DNA of 64,000 nt from Hemileia vastatrix (GCA_030280995.1 JASXTE010000001.1:7412001-7476000), one strand, 5' to 3'; shown: positions 10,100 to 21,566, numbered from the stretch's first letter. Made by a program: numbers and translations. Notes: generated from the letters alone by a model not told the origin.

Positions 10100-10264
10100 T
10101 GGAAGATAGCCATTGACCTTTGATATGGGGGGATCCTAATTTAGTTGCATTCTCAGTACCAAAATAAGAATCATAATTAGTTTTAATTTTTAGCCAGTTG
10201 ATAATTATGATGTGGTCATTTTTTTTAGTTGAATGTTAACAGGAAAAAAAAGTAGCAGCCAGAA

Positions 10265-10321
10265 GTTGGGTTCAGTTCACATTCTGAATTGAGTCAATTC
10301 AATATGTTAACTGAACCCAAC
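10265..10321. repeat. 57-bp imperfect palindrome
   Basis: The arms GTTGGGTTCAGTTCACATTC and, reverse-complemented, GTTGGGTTCAGTTAACATAT meet around GAATTGAGTCAATTC. The sequence could extrude as a cruciform or fold as a hairpin in RNA. It lies just upstream (on the minus strand) of the 9665-10099 ORF. It may be a tiny inverted-repeat element. Confidence 0.6.
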
Positions 10322-10442
10322 ATCTTGTTGCCATTTTCCCCCTGTGGGTCTTTGATTTCTTAGCTGAGTGGGGGAAAGTGGGAGCAGCTAGATTTGAAGA
10401 ACAAGGGGGAGAAGGCTGCCTTTGAGACACTACTAAATTTTC

Positions 10443-10596
10443 TTGTTATACCACACAGCATAACAGTTTCATAATGGTTGTCTAACAAATACATAAAAAT
10501 TATTATTGATTACTAGGTGACATGAAGATTGTTATGTATTTATTATGAAACTGTTATACAGCTATTACACATTTTTTATGCCTTTTGGTCTAACAA
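10443..10596. mobile_element. Small inverted-repeat element, GCATAAC family, copy A
   Basis: It starts TTGTTATACCACACAGCATAAC and ends near TAACAA, with an internal inverted repeat (ATAACAGTTTCATAAT and its complement about 80 bases later). The same unit, with the same start and the same AACAAATA.ATAA block, is at 32997-33130. No coding capacity. The subterminal sequence GTTATGC.CACACA.GCATAAC is itself a hairpin. Confidence 0.6.
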
Positions 10597-10599
10597 ATA

Positions 10600-11376
10600 G
10601 TTTTGGTAGTGAGAAGATATGTGACACTGAGGCATGTAAATATATTTGATGATGAAGGGGAGCAGAAATGAGCAGATGAGATGGGGAAGAATTTGAGTGG
10701 TTTGAGGAAATAGACAGGATGGGAGTGCACAGAAAGTTAGGAAGGCTGGAATATCCAGGAAGTTTTCTAAGATGTTGTTTGGAATAATTGAGGAAAAAAA
10801 TTTCAGATAAGAATTAAATATTGAAATGTAGAATGTTTATTAACCCAATTATTTTCAAAAATAATTGCAGAAGATAATTGGGGTATAGGTATTTTTATCT
10901 GCAATTTATTTAATTGTGGATGCTTTAACATTGATACCCCCTATAAGCTAATTTAGTCACTTCAATACCTGCAAGAATGAAAACAGTTGTGGAAGCTGGT
11001 GGTGGTTCCACCTGCTGATGACCCTCTACCAAAGTTCAATTTCTTTTTTTTAATATTTTCAAATATGTTTTTTTACTAATATATTTTGTTATGAGCAGTG
11101 TTATGTGTGGTTTAAGTGATGATATTATCAGCCTACTAGTTTTTCACCTCAAAAATGTTGTTCTTTTGAGGAAAATTATTAAAAATTTGATAAAAACCAA
11201 ACCTGTTTTCCACAATCATACTAAAAAAATAATTACAGTGATGAGTCAGGAAACAAAATAAGAACTTGAATAAAGTAAAATTGAGTGAGTAATTCAAAAT
11301 AAATAACTAACATTTACTTATTTCCACCCACTTTACAGTGGCAGGACAAGTGTTGTCAGCCAGTAACTTATTTAAT
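10600..11376. other. Gene-free AT-rich stretch
   Basis: No ORF with recognisable features. At about 10930-10960 there is a single GATACCCCCTATAAG end resembling the terminal repeats of the element at 32752-32951, without a detectable partner nearby. Confidence 0.5.
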
Positions 11377-11769
11377 AGGGGGTCTCAAACCTTACCAAAC
11401 ACACCTAGCATGTTTACTTTGAAAAAAGCCACACAAACAGGACATGAAATATAGCTGATTTGGTACTTGGGGTCTCAAACATGGGGTCAAATACATCCTA
11501 ATTTTGTACAATTTTCTCAACCACAATTCAGCCCACCAATAGCCACATTCTCCCAATCAACTATGCATTTATTTCCTTCCATCCTAACCCATATACTCCA
11601 CCTCACATCTCTTCTCACCCAGCTCTTTTCCAAATCAGATTTTTCTCCTTCACACCATAGTAGTTTAATTACTTTTTATTCCTTTCTTTATCAAATTTTC
11701 CTGCTCAAATTTCTATCCTCACAAATTATTATTTTTATTTAAAAAGTAATAAGTATAATCAAGGTCCAA

Positions 11770-12880
11770 AACTTTCTGAATCTCATATGAATGATCAAGA
11801 ATTTCCTTTAGATACTTTACTTGACTCTCCTTAATTTGAAGAACCAACTGCATATTCTTACATTGAGCTTGATGATCCCACAGTAGTAATCTTAAAATAA
11901 GTTTGTTATTATTTTTTTGTATTGCTTATTTACTCCCCATGTATTAACCAGAACCAAGGCTCATCAAATCAATAAATTCTTAAGGAAGTAACTGACAATA
12001 AAGCGTTATATGATAAAGAATCAACCCCTCCTAGCAAAAGACTCAAGCAAATGGCTTCTTCTAGTTTGTAACTTCATTCACAATCAAAGGATGAAACATT
12101 TTTAGAAATTGAAATGGATTGTTTAGATTCAAAGAAGGATAAGTTTAGAATTCAAAGTAAGGAAAATGAAAAATCTAAGCTTTAAACTGCTCAACATCTT
12201 TTGTCTAGCTAAACTACTGATATCTAATAATCTAGATCCTACTCCCACCATCATACTTTCAATCTTTCTATCAATTTTATTTATGAATTTGTCTTTTGTC
12301 TTTGATTTATCACTCTCTTACATTTGTTATCAAATACTATCTTCATCATAATTTTTTTTTCTGGTCACAGATCAACAAATTTTTTCTAATTCAAAAAATA
12401 TTAATGTGATTTTTTTTTGGCAAAACCCTCCCATAATATTTACCATAAAATGGGATGGGGATAACCAATTTATTTTTAAATCAAAAAGTATTTTGACAAA
12501 AAAAAAATTGCCATACCCTCACCTGTGTTTTATTGAATTAGTGGTCCAGATTGCCAAATTTTAAGTTCATTCCATAAACTAAAATGTAAAAAAGTCATAT
12601 AAGATAATTAAAAACCCTTAATTAATGAAAATTCAAGTGAAAATGTTAGTTGAAACCATCTGCGACCAAAGTCAACAAAATCAAACACAAGTGTATACAT
12701 GAACCTCATGAGGAAAAAAAATGTCCCCATGATTGCCATCATGCAACACACAGCCTGATTCTTCATTAATTTAAGTAATTAGAGTATCATATATGACTTG
12801 TTAAATGTTAATTCATGAAATAAAAATAAAACTTGACAACCATTATTAGACCCCATACTTTTGTTGGATACCTAATTTTT
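11770..12880 (+). pseudogene. Decayed copy of coiled-coil/SANT-like family (plus)
   Basis: At 11800-11900 a frame reads EFPLDTLLDSP, stop, FEEPTAYSYIELDDPTVV, matching FSLDPSLDSPEFGERYAYSD and IELDEPIVV at about 52888-52972. At 12010 it reads STPPSKRLKQMASSS versus LAPPKNRLKQRASAS at 53107. The tail (12360-12880) shares ggcaaaaccctccc and ATGTTAATTCATGAAATAAA blocks with 53990-54420. The conserved N-terminal block is missing and one stop interrupts the alignment. It lies inside the candidate 11377-16085 element. Confidence 0.6.
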
Positions 12881-13019
12881 TATTTTTTTACATTGACTTT
12901 GTTTCTTATCTTATGAATCTGGTTGACCAGTGCTGGATTTTCAGCCATTTTTATCTAAAAAATGAAAATAAAATCAATGAAAATGAAAAAATAATAAAAT
13001 TGGATAAAACATACCTGAA

Positions 13020-13560
13020 ATAGTTCAAGAAGTCTGTTAAAAAGTTAAAAAAAGCTTCCAGAAAAGTTGAAAAATGTTTGAAAAAGAGTTCCCCAAAGGT
13101 TCCAAAAATTTCTTAAAAAAGCGTCCCATACATGCCCCAAAAGTCCCCAAAAAATTGTCCCAAAATTTCCTAGAAACATGGCAAAAAGTTCCAAAAAAAA
13201 GTGCCCAAAAAATCCAGAAAAGCACCAAAACATTCCTGGAAATCACTTTAAAATTCTTTTAAAGCATTTCCAAATTGTTTCCAAATGTTTCTGAATGTTT
13301 CTGAATGGTTTTAATGAAAAAATGACTCAAAACAGCCAAAAAAACACACCTTAAAATCACTGTGAAATTCTCGGAAAATGTTTCAAAATTGTTTTAGCAG
13401 GAAAAAAGACCAAACATTGCCCAACAACACCTAAAAAAGTGAAAAATTCTTGGAAAACATTTCCAAATGATTCCAAAGCAATTTAGCAAAAAGAAGGCCA
13501 AAAATGAGAATAATTCTAAAAATGACCAAAAACACCAAGAAACACTTAAAAGTCAGTGAA
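13020..13560 (+). repeat. A-rich degenerate minisatellite (TTCCAAA / CCCAAAA units)
   Basis: A run of degenerate short units such as GTTCCAAAAA, CCCCAAAAA and CATTTCCAAATTGTTTCC. The 60-70-codon ORFs on both strands here are by-products of the repeat. The motif GTTTCCAAATGTTTCTGA resembles units at 34060-34090 in the T-rich minisatellite, so the two arrays may share an origin. Confidence 0.6.
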
Positions 13561-13708
13561 TCAAAAAAAAAGATGGAGAACCAAGACTAAATGAAAAAAA
13601 GGAAAAAAGATAAGTTTAACCAGTTATTAAATCAAAATAATGATAAAAAAATAATAATAATAAAGACATTTCAATCAGCAATTAAATTACAAAAAATGAG
13701 AAAGTGAC

Positions 13709-14514
13709 TGTCAAGGGGGCTTTTGGTCTAGAAGTTTTATTCGAGGGTTATACGAGGATTTTAGGGGGTTTAATGGACTCTCAAAAACAAGGTACGTATT
13801 TCTTAATCTATTTGATTCTTTTACTCAAATTATAAGAGGTGGTTTTAGATATTAATATAATTTATAGCTTAGAATTATGTGAATGTAAGTACTAATGTTA
13901 TAAAGTATAGAAATAATAGATATAGTTGATTTATTGTAAATGTAATAAGTAAGTAAGGAATGAATCAAAAGTACAAAAAGGAAGGGCCTTTTGTAGGTAA
14001 AATGTGAGAAAACAAAGACACAGAATTAACATCTCCTAGTACAAGGGTATGAGAGGAGAAAACTTAAATAAAGAGAGTATGTGAAATAATGAAAGCTATA
14101 CTAAATGGAGCGTCAAGGAAGATATCAATATTATTTGAAATAAAAATTGAGTTCTCTTGATTGTCACATTTTAGTACAAAACATTTGCTTTTAAAATGTA
14201 GATTCAATGGTATTTAAATTTCTTAATAAAAGAATTTGAACTTTTTTTTTTATATATTTTTTATTATATTTTAATACTATTTTTATTCCCTCTCATCTGT
14301 ATTATTGGGCACGGTGTTAGGGATTAAAATATGCATGGGAAAAGTACTTAATTTTATTAATTATCTACATTACTTAGTGTACTTAGCTATTTAGTTGTAA
14401 GTAATACATAAGTAGTTTAATAATTAATCATTAATAAGGATTTTAAAAGGCGTGGCTTCACCTCAGTGAGATAATCAATTATTTTACTGGGTAAGTCCAG
14501 TAGCCTGGCTGACA
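13709..14514 (-). mobile_element. Solo LTR L1 (TGTCAGCC family)
   Basis: An 806-bp unit from TGTCAAGGGGGC to GCCTGGCTGACA (plus-strand reading), flanked by a perfect 5-bp duplication GTGAC (13704-13708 and 14515-14519). It aligns along its length with L2 (15080-15875) and with the reverse complement of L3 (16460-17253). L3's TATA box places the transcribed strand of L1 on the minus strand. No internal retroelement sequence adjoins it, as expected after LTR-LTR recombination. Confidence 0.85.
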
Positions 14515-14519
14515 GTGAC

Positions 14520-15074
14520 TTACCTTGAGAGCTGTGAAGTGAGAAGTATCAGAACCAAAAAAGAGTGATGGAAGTGAGAGATGAAGAGAAGATGAGATAT
14601 CATAGTGAGGCTGGATCTTAGAAATTTTATGCAATTGAAAATGTTATGCGATTTCAAGTCTGGGAGCTGAACCAAAACAAATGAAACTGGGAAAGTGGGG
14701 AATTTCATTGCACAAAATTGTAAATTAGTTAAGCTAGGCCTTTTAAATGAGAAAGGTTGATTGGTAGTGTTTTAGCATTCTTAGCACTGCTTTTAGATGA
14801 TGAAGTACTGCTAGATTCAATTTTTGGGGGTAGCTCAGCATTGGAATCGGTATTAGAATTAACCTTAGATCAAGAGCTAGAGCTGTAGCAGTGATCTCAA
14901 GTTGATGGTGGACTGAAAGTGGCATGTTATGTTAGTGAGCAGTGATGAAGATTAAAGGTAAACTTGCAATTAAGGTATTTATTAAGTGCTGGTAAGTCAC
15001 ATACCTTATTTTTATGGATAAGCCCTTAAGGATTAGGTGAAAAAAATCTAGGTGTTAGCACTTTTGTACATAGT
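14520..15074. other. Gene-free spacer between solo LTRs
   Basis: Two short minus-strand ORFs (about 60 codons) show no recognisable features and are not called. If the 11377-16085 element is real, this is part of its interior. Confidence 0.4.
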
Positions 15075-15079
15075 GTTGG

Positions 15080-15875
15080 TGTTGGTGGCTCTCTTGGTCT
15101 AGAAGGTAGAACTGGAGGTCCTACAAGGATTTGAAGGGTTTTAATAGGCTCTCAAAAGTATGGTACGTATTTCTTTTAATTTTTAATGTTTCTACTCAAA
15201 TTATAAGATGTGGGACAAGTTATTATTATTATTTATAGATTAGAATTACGTGATTGTAACTACTAATATGATAAAGAATAGTAATAAAGGATGTAAATAA
15301 TAATTGTAAGATATGCAAGGAATGAGATGAAAAGTACAAAAATTGAGGGCCTTTTATAGGCAAAAATACAGGAAATAAAGACACGGAGATAACACCACCT
15401 AACACAAAGGTGTGAGAAGAAAACTGAATGGAAAAAGAATGTATATGAAATAAATAAAAATAAATTAATTGGTACATCAACAAGGGTATCATTCCCATTT
15501 GCAATAAAATAAGAGTTCCCTTGGACTGTCACAATTAATACAACATACTTTACTCAAATATATTAATTTCACGGAAATTCACTTCTCTCAGTAGAATTAT
15601 TTGATAATTTTATTGAATTTTATTGAATTTTATTACTATTTTTATTCCCACTCAGCTGTAGTATTGAGCACGGTGTTAGGGAGTAAAAATTTATTGGACA
15701 ATTACTTAAATATATTAATTATTTATATTACTTTATATACTTAGCTAATTAATTGTAAGTAATACATAATTAAGTAAAAAATAATCAATTATTTATAAGC
15801 ATTAAAAAAGGCATAGCTTTATCTCAGTAAAATAATTAATTATTTTACTGGGTAAGTCTAGTAGCCTGGCTGACA
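15080..15875 (-). mobile_element. Solo LTR L2 (TGTCAGCC family)
   Basis: A 796-bp unit ending GCCTGGCTGACA, flanked by a perfect 5-bp duplication GTTGG (15075-15079 and 15876-15880). It has the same GGTCTAGAAG start region and TATTTTACTGGGTAAGTC end region as L1. On the minus strand a TATAAAAGGCCC promoter-like element lies near 15344-15358. Its outer plus-strand-left end is diverged (TGTTGGTGGC versus TGTCAAGGGG). Confidence 0.82.
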
Positions 15876-16085
15876 GTTGGCATCTCTGTACCTAGTGCAA
15901 ACTAATCATGATGAAGAAGAGAAGTGTTTTGATGACTTTTTTGACACAAAAGAAGATGTGTTTAGGGACAAATATGCTGTTGAAATATGCCTGTCCAGGG
16001 CAGGTGTATTTCATTTTTTGATGGTAGATTTGGTACCTTTTTGTGGTGTTTTATGTAATGTATTTGGTGAGTTTTGAGACCCCCT

Positions 16086-16459
16086 AATATATGTAAACTG
16101 AACTGAATAATTTTATTACTTAATAATCATTAACTAATTAATTGGAATTTTATATTATTATAAACTTATTCTTTTTAATTATTTAATTCTTATTAACTAA
16201 TAATTTGGAATTTTATTATTATAAAGTTATTCTTTTTATTTCATTAATTAGCACAATTTTATAATTTATTGTTGTTTTATTTTATTTTATTAAAGAAAAT
16301 GATATTTCAATTAAATTATAATGATTACAAGCATGGCTAAGTTGTAGATCAAGGTCCACTGTATTTACTGGGGCTCAGAGTTTACTTGAAGTCAGCTAGA
16401 GGGGGGCCAGGGAAAGCAAGAGAGTGTCTTTGGTATTTCTCTGGAACTTTAAGGGATAT
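16086..16459. other. Gene-free AT-rich spacer
   Basis: Nothing recognisable. Short ATTATT/AATTAATT runs only. Confidence 0.4.
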
Positions 16460-17253
16460 TGTCAGCCAGGCTACTAGACTTACCCGGTAAAATAATTAAT
16501 TATTTTACTAAGTTGAAGCCACACCCCTTCTTCTTACTAAAAATTAATTATTTACTTAAGTATTACTTACAACTAACTAGTTAAGTACATTAAGTAGTAT
16601 AAATAATTAATGTAAATAAATGTCCCCTACATTTTTACTCCCTAACACCGTGCTCAATAGTATAAGTTGATTGGGAATAAAAATTAATAATAAAATTATA
16701 ATAAAAAAACTTTAAAATTATTATATTACCTCATTGAGAGATCTGGAATTCTGTGAAAGTAATATAATTAATTAATTGTTATGTAACTTATTTTGACAGT
16801 CCAAGGAACTCATACTTTATTGCTAATAAAATTGATGCCCTTGTTGACGTACCAATTCATTTATTTTCTTATGTCATATATGTACTCCTTTTAGTCATCC
16901 TTTTTGTCACATTCTTACAGTAGATGGTGTAAATTCTGTATTTTTTATTCCCTCATGTTTTGCCTATAAAAGGCCCCTTACTTTTGTGCTTTTCAGGACA
17001 TTCCTTCATTACTTACTTTTTTTATTACATTTACATTATAACAATTATTTCTATACTTTATAACATTAGTATTTACAACATCGTAATTCTAATCTATAAT
17101 TTATATTAGTATTTAAGACTACCTCTTATTATTTCAGTAAAACAATCAGTTTGATTAAGAAATATGTACTATACTTTTGAGAGTCCATTGTATCCCTTAA
17201 AAACCTCGTAAAACCCTCGAATAAAGCTTCTAGACCAAAAGGACCCCTTGACA
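16460..17253 (+). mobile_element. Solo LTR L3 (TGTCAGCC family)
   Basis: A 794-bp unit starting TGTCAGCCAGGCTACTAG and ending CCCCTTGACA, flanked by a perfect 5-bp duplication GATAT (16455-16459 and 17254-17258). A TATA box (CCTATAAAAGGCCCC) at about 16969-16983 sets the transcription direction as plus. Its first 14 bases are shared with the LTRs of the chromovirus at 34500 and 42587, so the families are related, but the rest differs. Confidence 0.85.
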
Positions 17254-18636
17254 GATATTATATTTTAATTTAATCATTTCTTTATTAAAACTTTGATTTT
17301 TATCATTGTTTAATAAAAGTATGGTTTTCAATTATTTTCATTAAATTTTATTTATTTTATTAGGCTTAAAAAATTGTGGTTAAGGTGTAATTTATTTTCT
17401 CAAATGAATTTATTTAATTACTTTTATTACACCTTAATTTTATTTTTTAAGTTTATCAATGTTTTATGTTGACTTTAACAAACTATTATTTTGTACTTCT
17501 TTTTATTATAAAAGAAATTTGAACTGTTGTTTTGGAATCATCCTATTTCTATTTTTTAATTGTTACTCACAAGCAATTACATTTTCATCTTATTTCCTTT
17601 TAAAAAGAATTATCAAGTTATTTTTTTTACATTATTAATTTATTATAGCTAATTCAATAGTGTAACAAGAATATTGTTAATCATTTATTTTGAAATAACT
17701 TTTCATTGTCAAGAAATAACAAATCCTGTTTAAATTACATACAATCTCTAATCTATTTGCCTTCTAATTATTTAAATTCTTACTCTACGTACCTTAAAAC
17801 CCACTCAATCTTCCGTACACGTCGACAAATGTTCTGGCCACTTTTCATTCTTAATTTTATTTTTGCCTGTTTTTCATCTTTCTCCCTTACAACCATCATT
17901 GGCTCATGACTAATAAACTGAGAGTCTTACTGGTTCTTTACATTTCTCTCTTTCAAATGGTATTTTTCTTCTTTCATTCCCTGATGAACTCTTCAATTTA
18001 GAAGCAGAAAAAACTTAGGCTCCTTTTTTAGTACTTTGGTGCATATATAAATTCTCCAGAAATGGAAATTTATCTTGCACATCTCAATGGAATGTCTTGA
18101 TCAAAAGAAAAACATCTAAAGAACAATCCAAATAAACTTTAGCGTCTACATTCCCTCTTTGCCTAACTGTGACATGGAATCTATCAGATTTTCACCTTGC
18201 TCAGTGGCCTCTCCTGCAAAATGAAGCAAAAATCTGCCCATAATTAATCCATCTTAATAAGATTGTTGCTCACTTTTTCTTTCTTAATTTGATTGCTCTT
18301 ATGTTATTTTCCTGTAACCTCATGTTTTATTCATTACAAGGGATGTCTTTACAAGGCTTATTCTCATCATCAGAAACTTGAAAATTGACCTGCTGGTAAT
18401 CTTTTTTCTCTCTCAGATTTTGACTTTGATTTGGATTTGGATGAAGTTTAGACTTACCTTTAAGACCACTTAATACTTCAAACATCTATTCAAGTAAGAG
18501 TAGCTATTTCTTCTTGGGTTAGTGTGATTTGATAATGGCTGATAGTACTCAGATTGATGATGACAAAAGTTTTGATTTTTTTTATTTATCTTTTTTTGAT
18601 TAGCACCACAAAAAAACGTGTTCAGTCCACGGTCTT
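17254..18636. other. Gene-free AT-rich stretch
   Basis: No supported gene. A 67-codon ORF near 17.8 kb is hydrophobic and without context. Near 18420 a short frame reads DFDFDLDLDEV before a stop, with no partner. Confidence 0.4.
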
Positions 18637-18725
18637 CCCAGAAGAATTACCGCTGAGCTAAAACTGAATCAAATCAAAGATAGGGATTGGCACCTGCTAT
18701 CAGACGCCCACATTTTTTCTCTGGT
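18637..18725. repeat. Repeat shared with 8705-8805
   Basis: AGAAGAATTACCGCTGAGCT through GATAGGGATTGGCACCTGCTATCA matches 8712-8790 with few differences. It is probably the terminus of a dispersed element; no matching left arm was found close by. It lies about 400 bases upstream of the asparaginyl-tRNA synthetase start. Confidence 0.6.
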
Positions 18726-19115
18726 GTAGCAATTTTCCAAATACTAAATTTAAAACCCTCTAAGAATATATATAATTTGTTTCCTTTGAAGTCAGATGTT
18801 GTTAGAGGCCAGACCACTGCCTGAATTACCTAAAGTGTAACACAAAAAAGATGGAAAACAGCAATATCTCTCATATAAATCTGTAACAGCATGACAGGAA
18901 TTTCTCCATTTAGCCATACATCCTAGACGTGCCTATAGCATTTTTCCAAGTGGCTGCACGTGGCTGTGGGTCAATGAACCAATGCAGACGATTCTCCTGA
19001 TGTGGAAACACCAAAAAACTCACAAAGTGTGACTAGTGTGACCCACCGTTTAGTTTTCTTTTCACATTATTTCAACTTCGCATTTTTATTCACCCACTTC
19101 TCTTAAAGTACATTC

Positions 19116-21566
19116 ATGGCAGATCAGCTCAAAGCCGTTGGTGAGAAAATCACTGAGGCCGTTTCCTCCTTGAATCTCGACAACTCTAGCAGCGCATTCT
19201 ATGTTGACGAGCAAAATGGATCAGATCAGAGTGGTAAGGGAACTGAAGCGGAACCCTATCAATCAATTTTGGGTGCATTTATTGCTGAAAAATCCTGCGA
19301 CATTTCTTGTCTCGTCCGTCAATCATCTGATTCTTGTGGTCAGGATCAATGGGTTTCACCTACTTCCACGTCACTGAAACGAGCAAAAAAAGGTTATGAA
19401 TTGTACCTTAAAAAGCAGGCCAAGGCTACGAAAACTGAAGAAAACAATCAAATTCAGCAAGAGAGTGATGTTCAAAAGATCGAAGAGTCTAAGAGCATTG
19501 TTTTGCATGAAACTGAAGGAATTGCCAAAAAAATCAAGATCCATCAAACAACGCAGAACCGCAACATCAAAGTTCGTGTCTTTGGATGGGTCCATAGACT
19601 CCGGCAACAAAAAGACCTGATTTTCATTGTCTTAAGAGATGGCACTGGATATTTACAGTGTGTGCTTTCTGGAAATCTAGTAAGTTTTTACAATTTCTTT
19701 TATCTTCGAACAGCAGATATTATCTGCATTTACAGATGTAGACAGTCAGATATATTATATGAATAGATTTTAATACTCTATTATGGGCTCTTCTACAGGC
19801 AAAAACTTATGATGCCCATACGTTGACGATTGAGTCTACGATACAACTCACCGGAAAAATAGTTGCTCTACCTGAAGGGAAGACTGCTCCCGATGGACAT
19901 GAATTGCAAGCTGATTGGTGGGCAATAATTGGCAAAGCCCCAGGCGATGCTGAAGCTTTCAGTAACCAAATATCTGAGGAATCAGGCCCTGACACCTTGG
20001 CTGATCGACGCCACTTGGTACTCAGAGGCGAGACTGCATCTACTATACTAAAAGTTCGATCAGCTTTGTTGATTGCTTTTAGACAAACTTATCACGAAAA
20101 ATCCATCATTGAAGTTACTCCGCCATGTATGGTGCAAACGCAGGTGGAAGTTAGTGTTTCTTTAATTTTTGTTTTTTGAAGGTTTTAGAAAGGCAAAAGT
20201 GGTGTGCAATGATTTACTCAGTTTTATCTTTCATATATTTCACTTAATAGGGAGGCTCGACACTGTTTTCATTTGACTATTACGGCGAGAAAGCTTATCT
20301 AACTCAAAGCTCTCAATTGTATCTTGAAACCTGTTTGCCGAGTTTGGGTGATTGTTTCTGCGTACAAGAGAGTTTTAGGGCTGAAAAAAGTCGGGTGAGT
20401 AATCAATCAACCTGAAACGCAAAATCATAAGAAATTGTTAATTGAGCAAGATTCTTATGAATATTTATAGACAAGACGGCATTTATCTGAATATACACAT
20501 TTAGAAGCTGAACTTGGATTTTTAACTTTTAATGAATTTCTTGAGCACATAGAAGATACTGTAAATCAGTTTTTGTCGATCTCTCTAATCGCTATCTAGT
20601 TGACTCATGAGTATTTTTTAATATTTGTTAATATTCAGATCTGCTCAACTATAGACAAATTAATTTCAGACCCTAAAGTAAAGTCGATGATTGATATTCT
20701 TAATCCTGATTTTCAACGTCCTGCTCGTCCTTTCAAAAGAATGGACTACAAAGAAGCTATTGCATGGTTGAATGAACGTAAGATTATGAAAGCAGAAGAG
20801 GATGGTGGGGGTGATTTTCAAATTGGAGACGACATCCCTGAAGCCCCCGAACGACTGATGACGGATACGTTTAATGTACCTATTTTCTTAATCAACTTCC
20901 CCAAAGAGATTAAAGCGTTTTATATGCAGCGGATTAAAGGAAATGAAAGATTCACGGAGAGTGTTGATGTATTGATGCCTGGCGTTGGGGAAATTGTGGG
21001 CGGGTCAATGAGGATGACTAATTATGATGAACTGATGGAAGCCTACAAAGGAGCAGGAATTGGACCAGAACCCTATTACTGGTAAAAATAATCTATCCTA
21101 ATATGTTCACTTTTTAGAGGTGATCTATTCATGGACTGGAGGATGCATATTGAGAATCATGATCGGATATTTTTTACAGGTATACTGATCTGCGAAAATA
21201 CGGAACTTTTGAACATGGGGGTTATGGTTTAGGTATCGAGGTAAATGGGGCACTCTTTTTATCATTCATATCATCGCTGCATTGAGTATAAGAATGAGAG
21301 GCTGATTTATATATTAATTTCACTTTTTATTTATTTATTTATTTTATTTTATTTTTTGCAAACATTTGATATAGCGGTTTTTGGCATGGTTACTAAAAAG
21401 AAATCATGTTCGAGATTGTTGCTTGTATCCTCGGTAATTATCATTATTTTTTCTTTAAAGTCTATATGAGGTCATTTCGCATGTGTTGCTGAATCCTTTA
21501 TTGTTCATGTTATTTTTTATATAAACGCCTTTATCAAATAGTTTTACCTCCAGATGCACTCCGTAA
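19116..21566 (+). CDS. Asparaginyl-tRNA synthetase, cytosolic (8 exons)
   Basis: It charges tRNA-Asn with asparagine in the cytosol. Exons by splice sites and homology: 19116-19679, 19799-20149, 20251-20394, 20471-20560, 20639-21081, 21180-21240, 21375-21433, 21542-21566. All introns are GT-AG, and the sum is 1737 nt, giving 578 residues. The N-terminal appended domain typical of eukaryotic AsnRS is visible ([20 protein letters not shown], residues ~29-48). A lysine-rich linker follows, then the OB-fold anticodon-binding domain ([19 protein letters not shown] from ~residue 151), class II motif 1 (ending [18 protein letters not shown]), motif 2 ([21 protein letters not shown], split across exons 3-4) and motif 3 ([16 protein letters not shown]). 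The last exon holds only 25 nt and gives the expected C-terminus FTSRCTP. The ATG at 19116 is the first in frame and gives a normal N-terminus. It converges with ITPase, 265 bp apart. Confidence 0.95.

Larger units (their letters stand above)
8000..10130 (-). mobile_element. Copy of a coiled-coil/SANT-like transposon-associated family (minus)
   Basis: Three places in the window share this unit: here, about 11770-12880 (+) and about 52480-54470 (+). Here the N-terminal coding part is 9665-10099. The C-terminal part is decayed, at about 9000-9130, reading KKKVFIIECVKSNKSIEEIN and matching DFLLSCVNENKSNADIRELL of the 53.3-kb copy. A non-coding tail at about 8000-8540 has ggcaatacc/cccctg blocks matching about 53990-54140. 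The layout of a conserved CP.Y..LD.IFG motif followed by a charged coiled coil is typical of multicopy Myb/SANT-like proteins in rust genomes, but that assignment is from memory of the family. Confidence 0.6.
11377..16085. mobile_element. Candidate DNA transposon bounded by AGGGGGTCTCAAA inverted repeats, with nested insertions
   Basis: The left end AGGGGGTCTCAAACCTTACC (11377) pairs with the reverse complement of the right end, AGGGGGTCTCAAAACTCACC (ending 16085). Both are flanked by AAT (11374-11376 and 16086-16088), consistent with a 3-bp target duplication. Inside are a decayed coiled-coil/SANT-like coding segment (11770-12160), an A-rich minisatellite, and two solo LTRs (13709-14514, 15080-15875) that clearly arrived later. 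Without the LTRs the element would be about 3.1 kb. PIF/Harbinger elements also use 3-bp AT-rich duplications and carry a Myb/SANT-like second gene, but no transposase was recognised. Confidence 0.4.

Noticed and set aside
11467..11742. 91-codon plus ORF
   Set aside because: AT-rich sequence near an element end; compositionally F/L/S-rich with no motif.
15877..16077. 66-codon ORF with acidic N-terminus just after solo LTR L2
   Set aside because: Its start overlaps the LTR target duplication and no homologue or continuation was recognised; left as possible interior of the 11377-16085 candidate.
17706..17909. 67-codon plus ORF
   Set aside because: Isolated in AT-rich DNA, hydrophobic by composition, no context.
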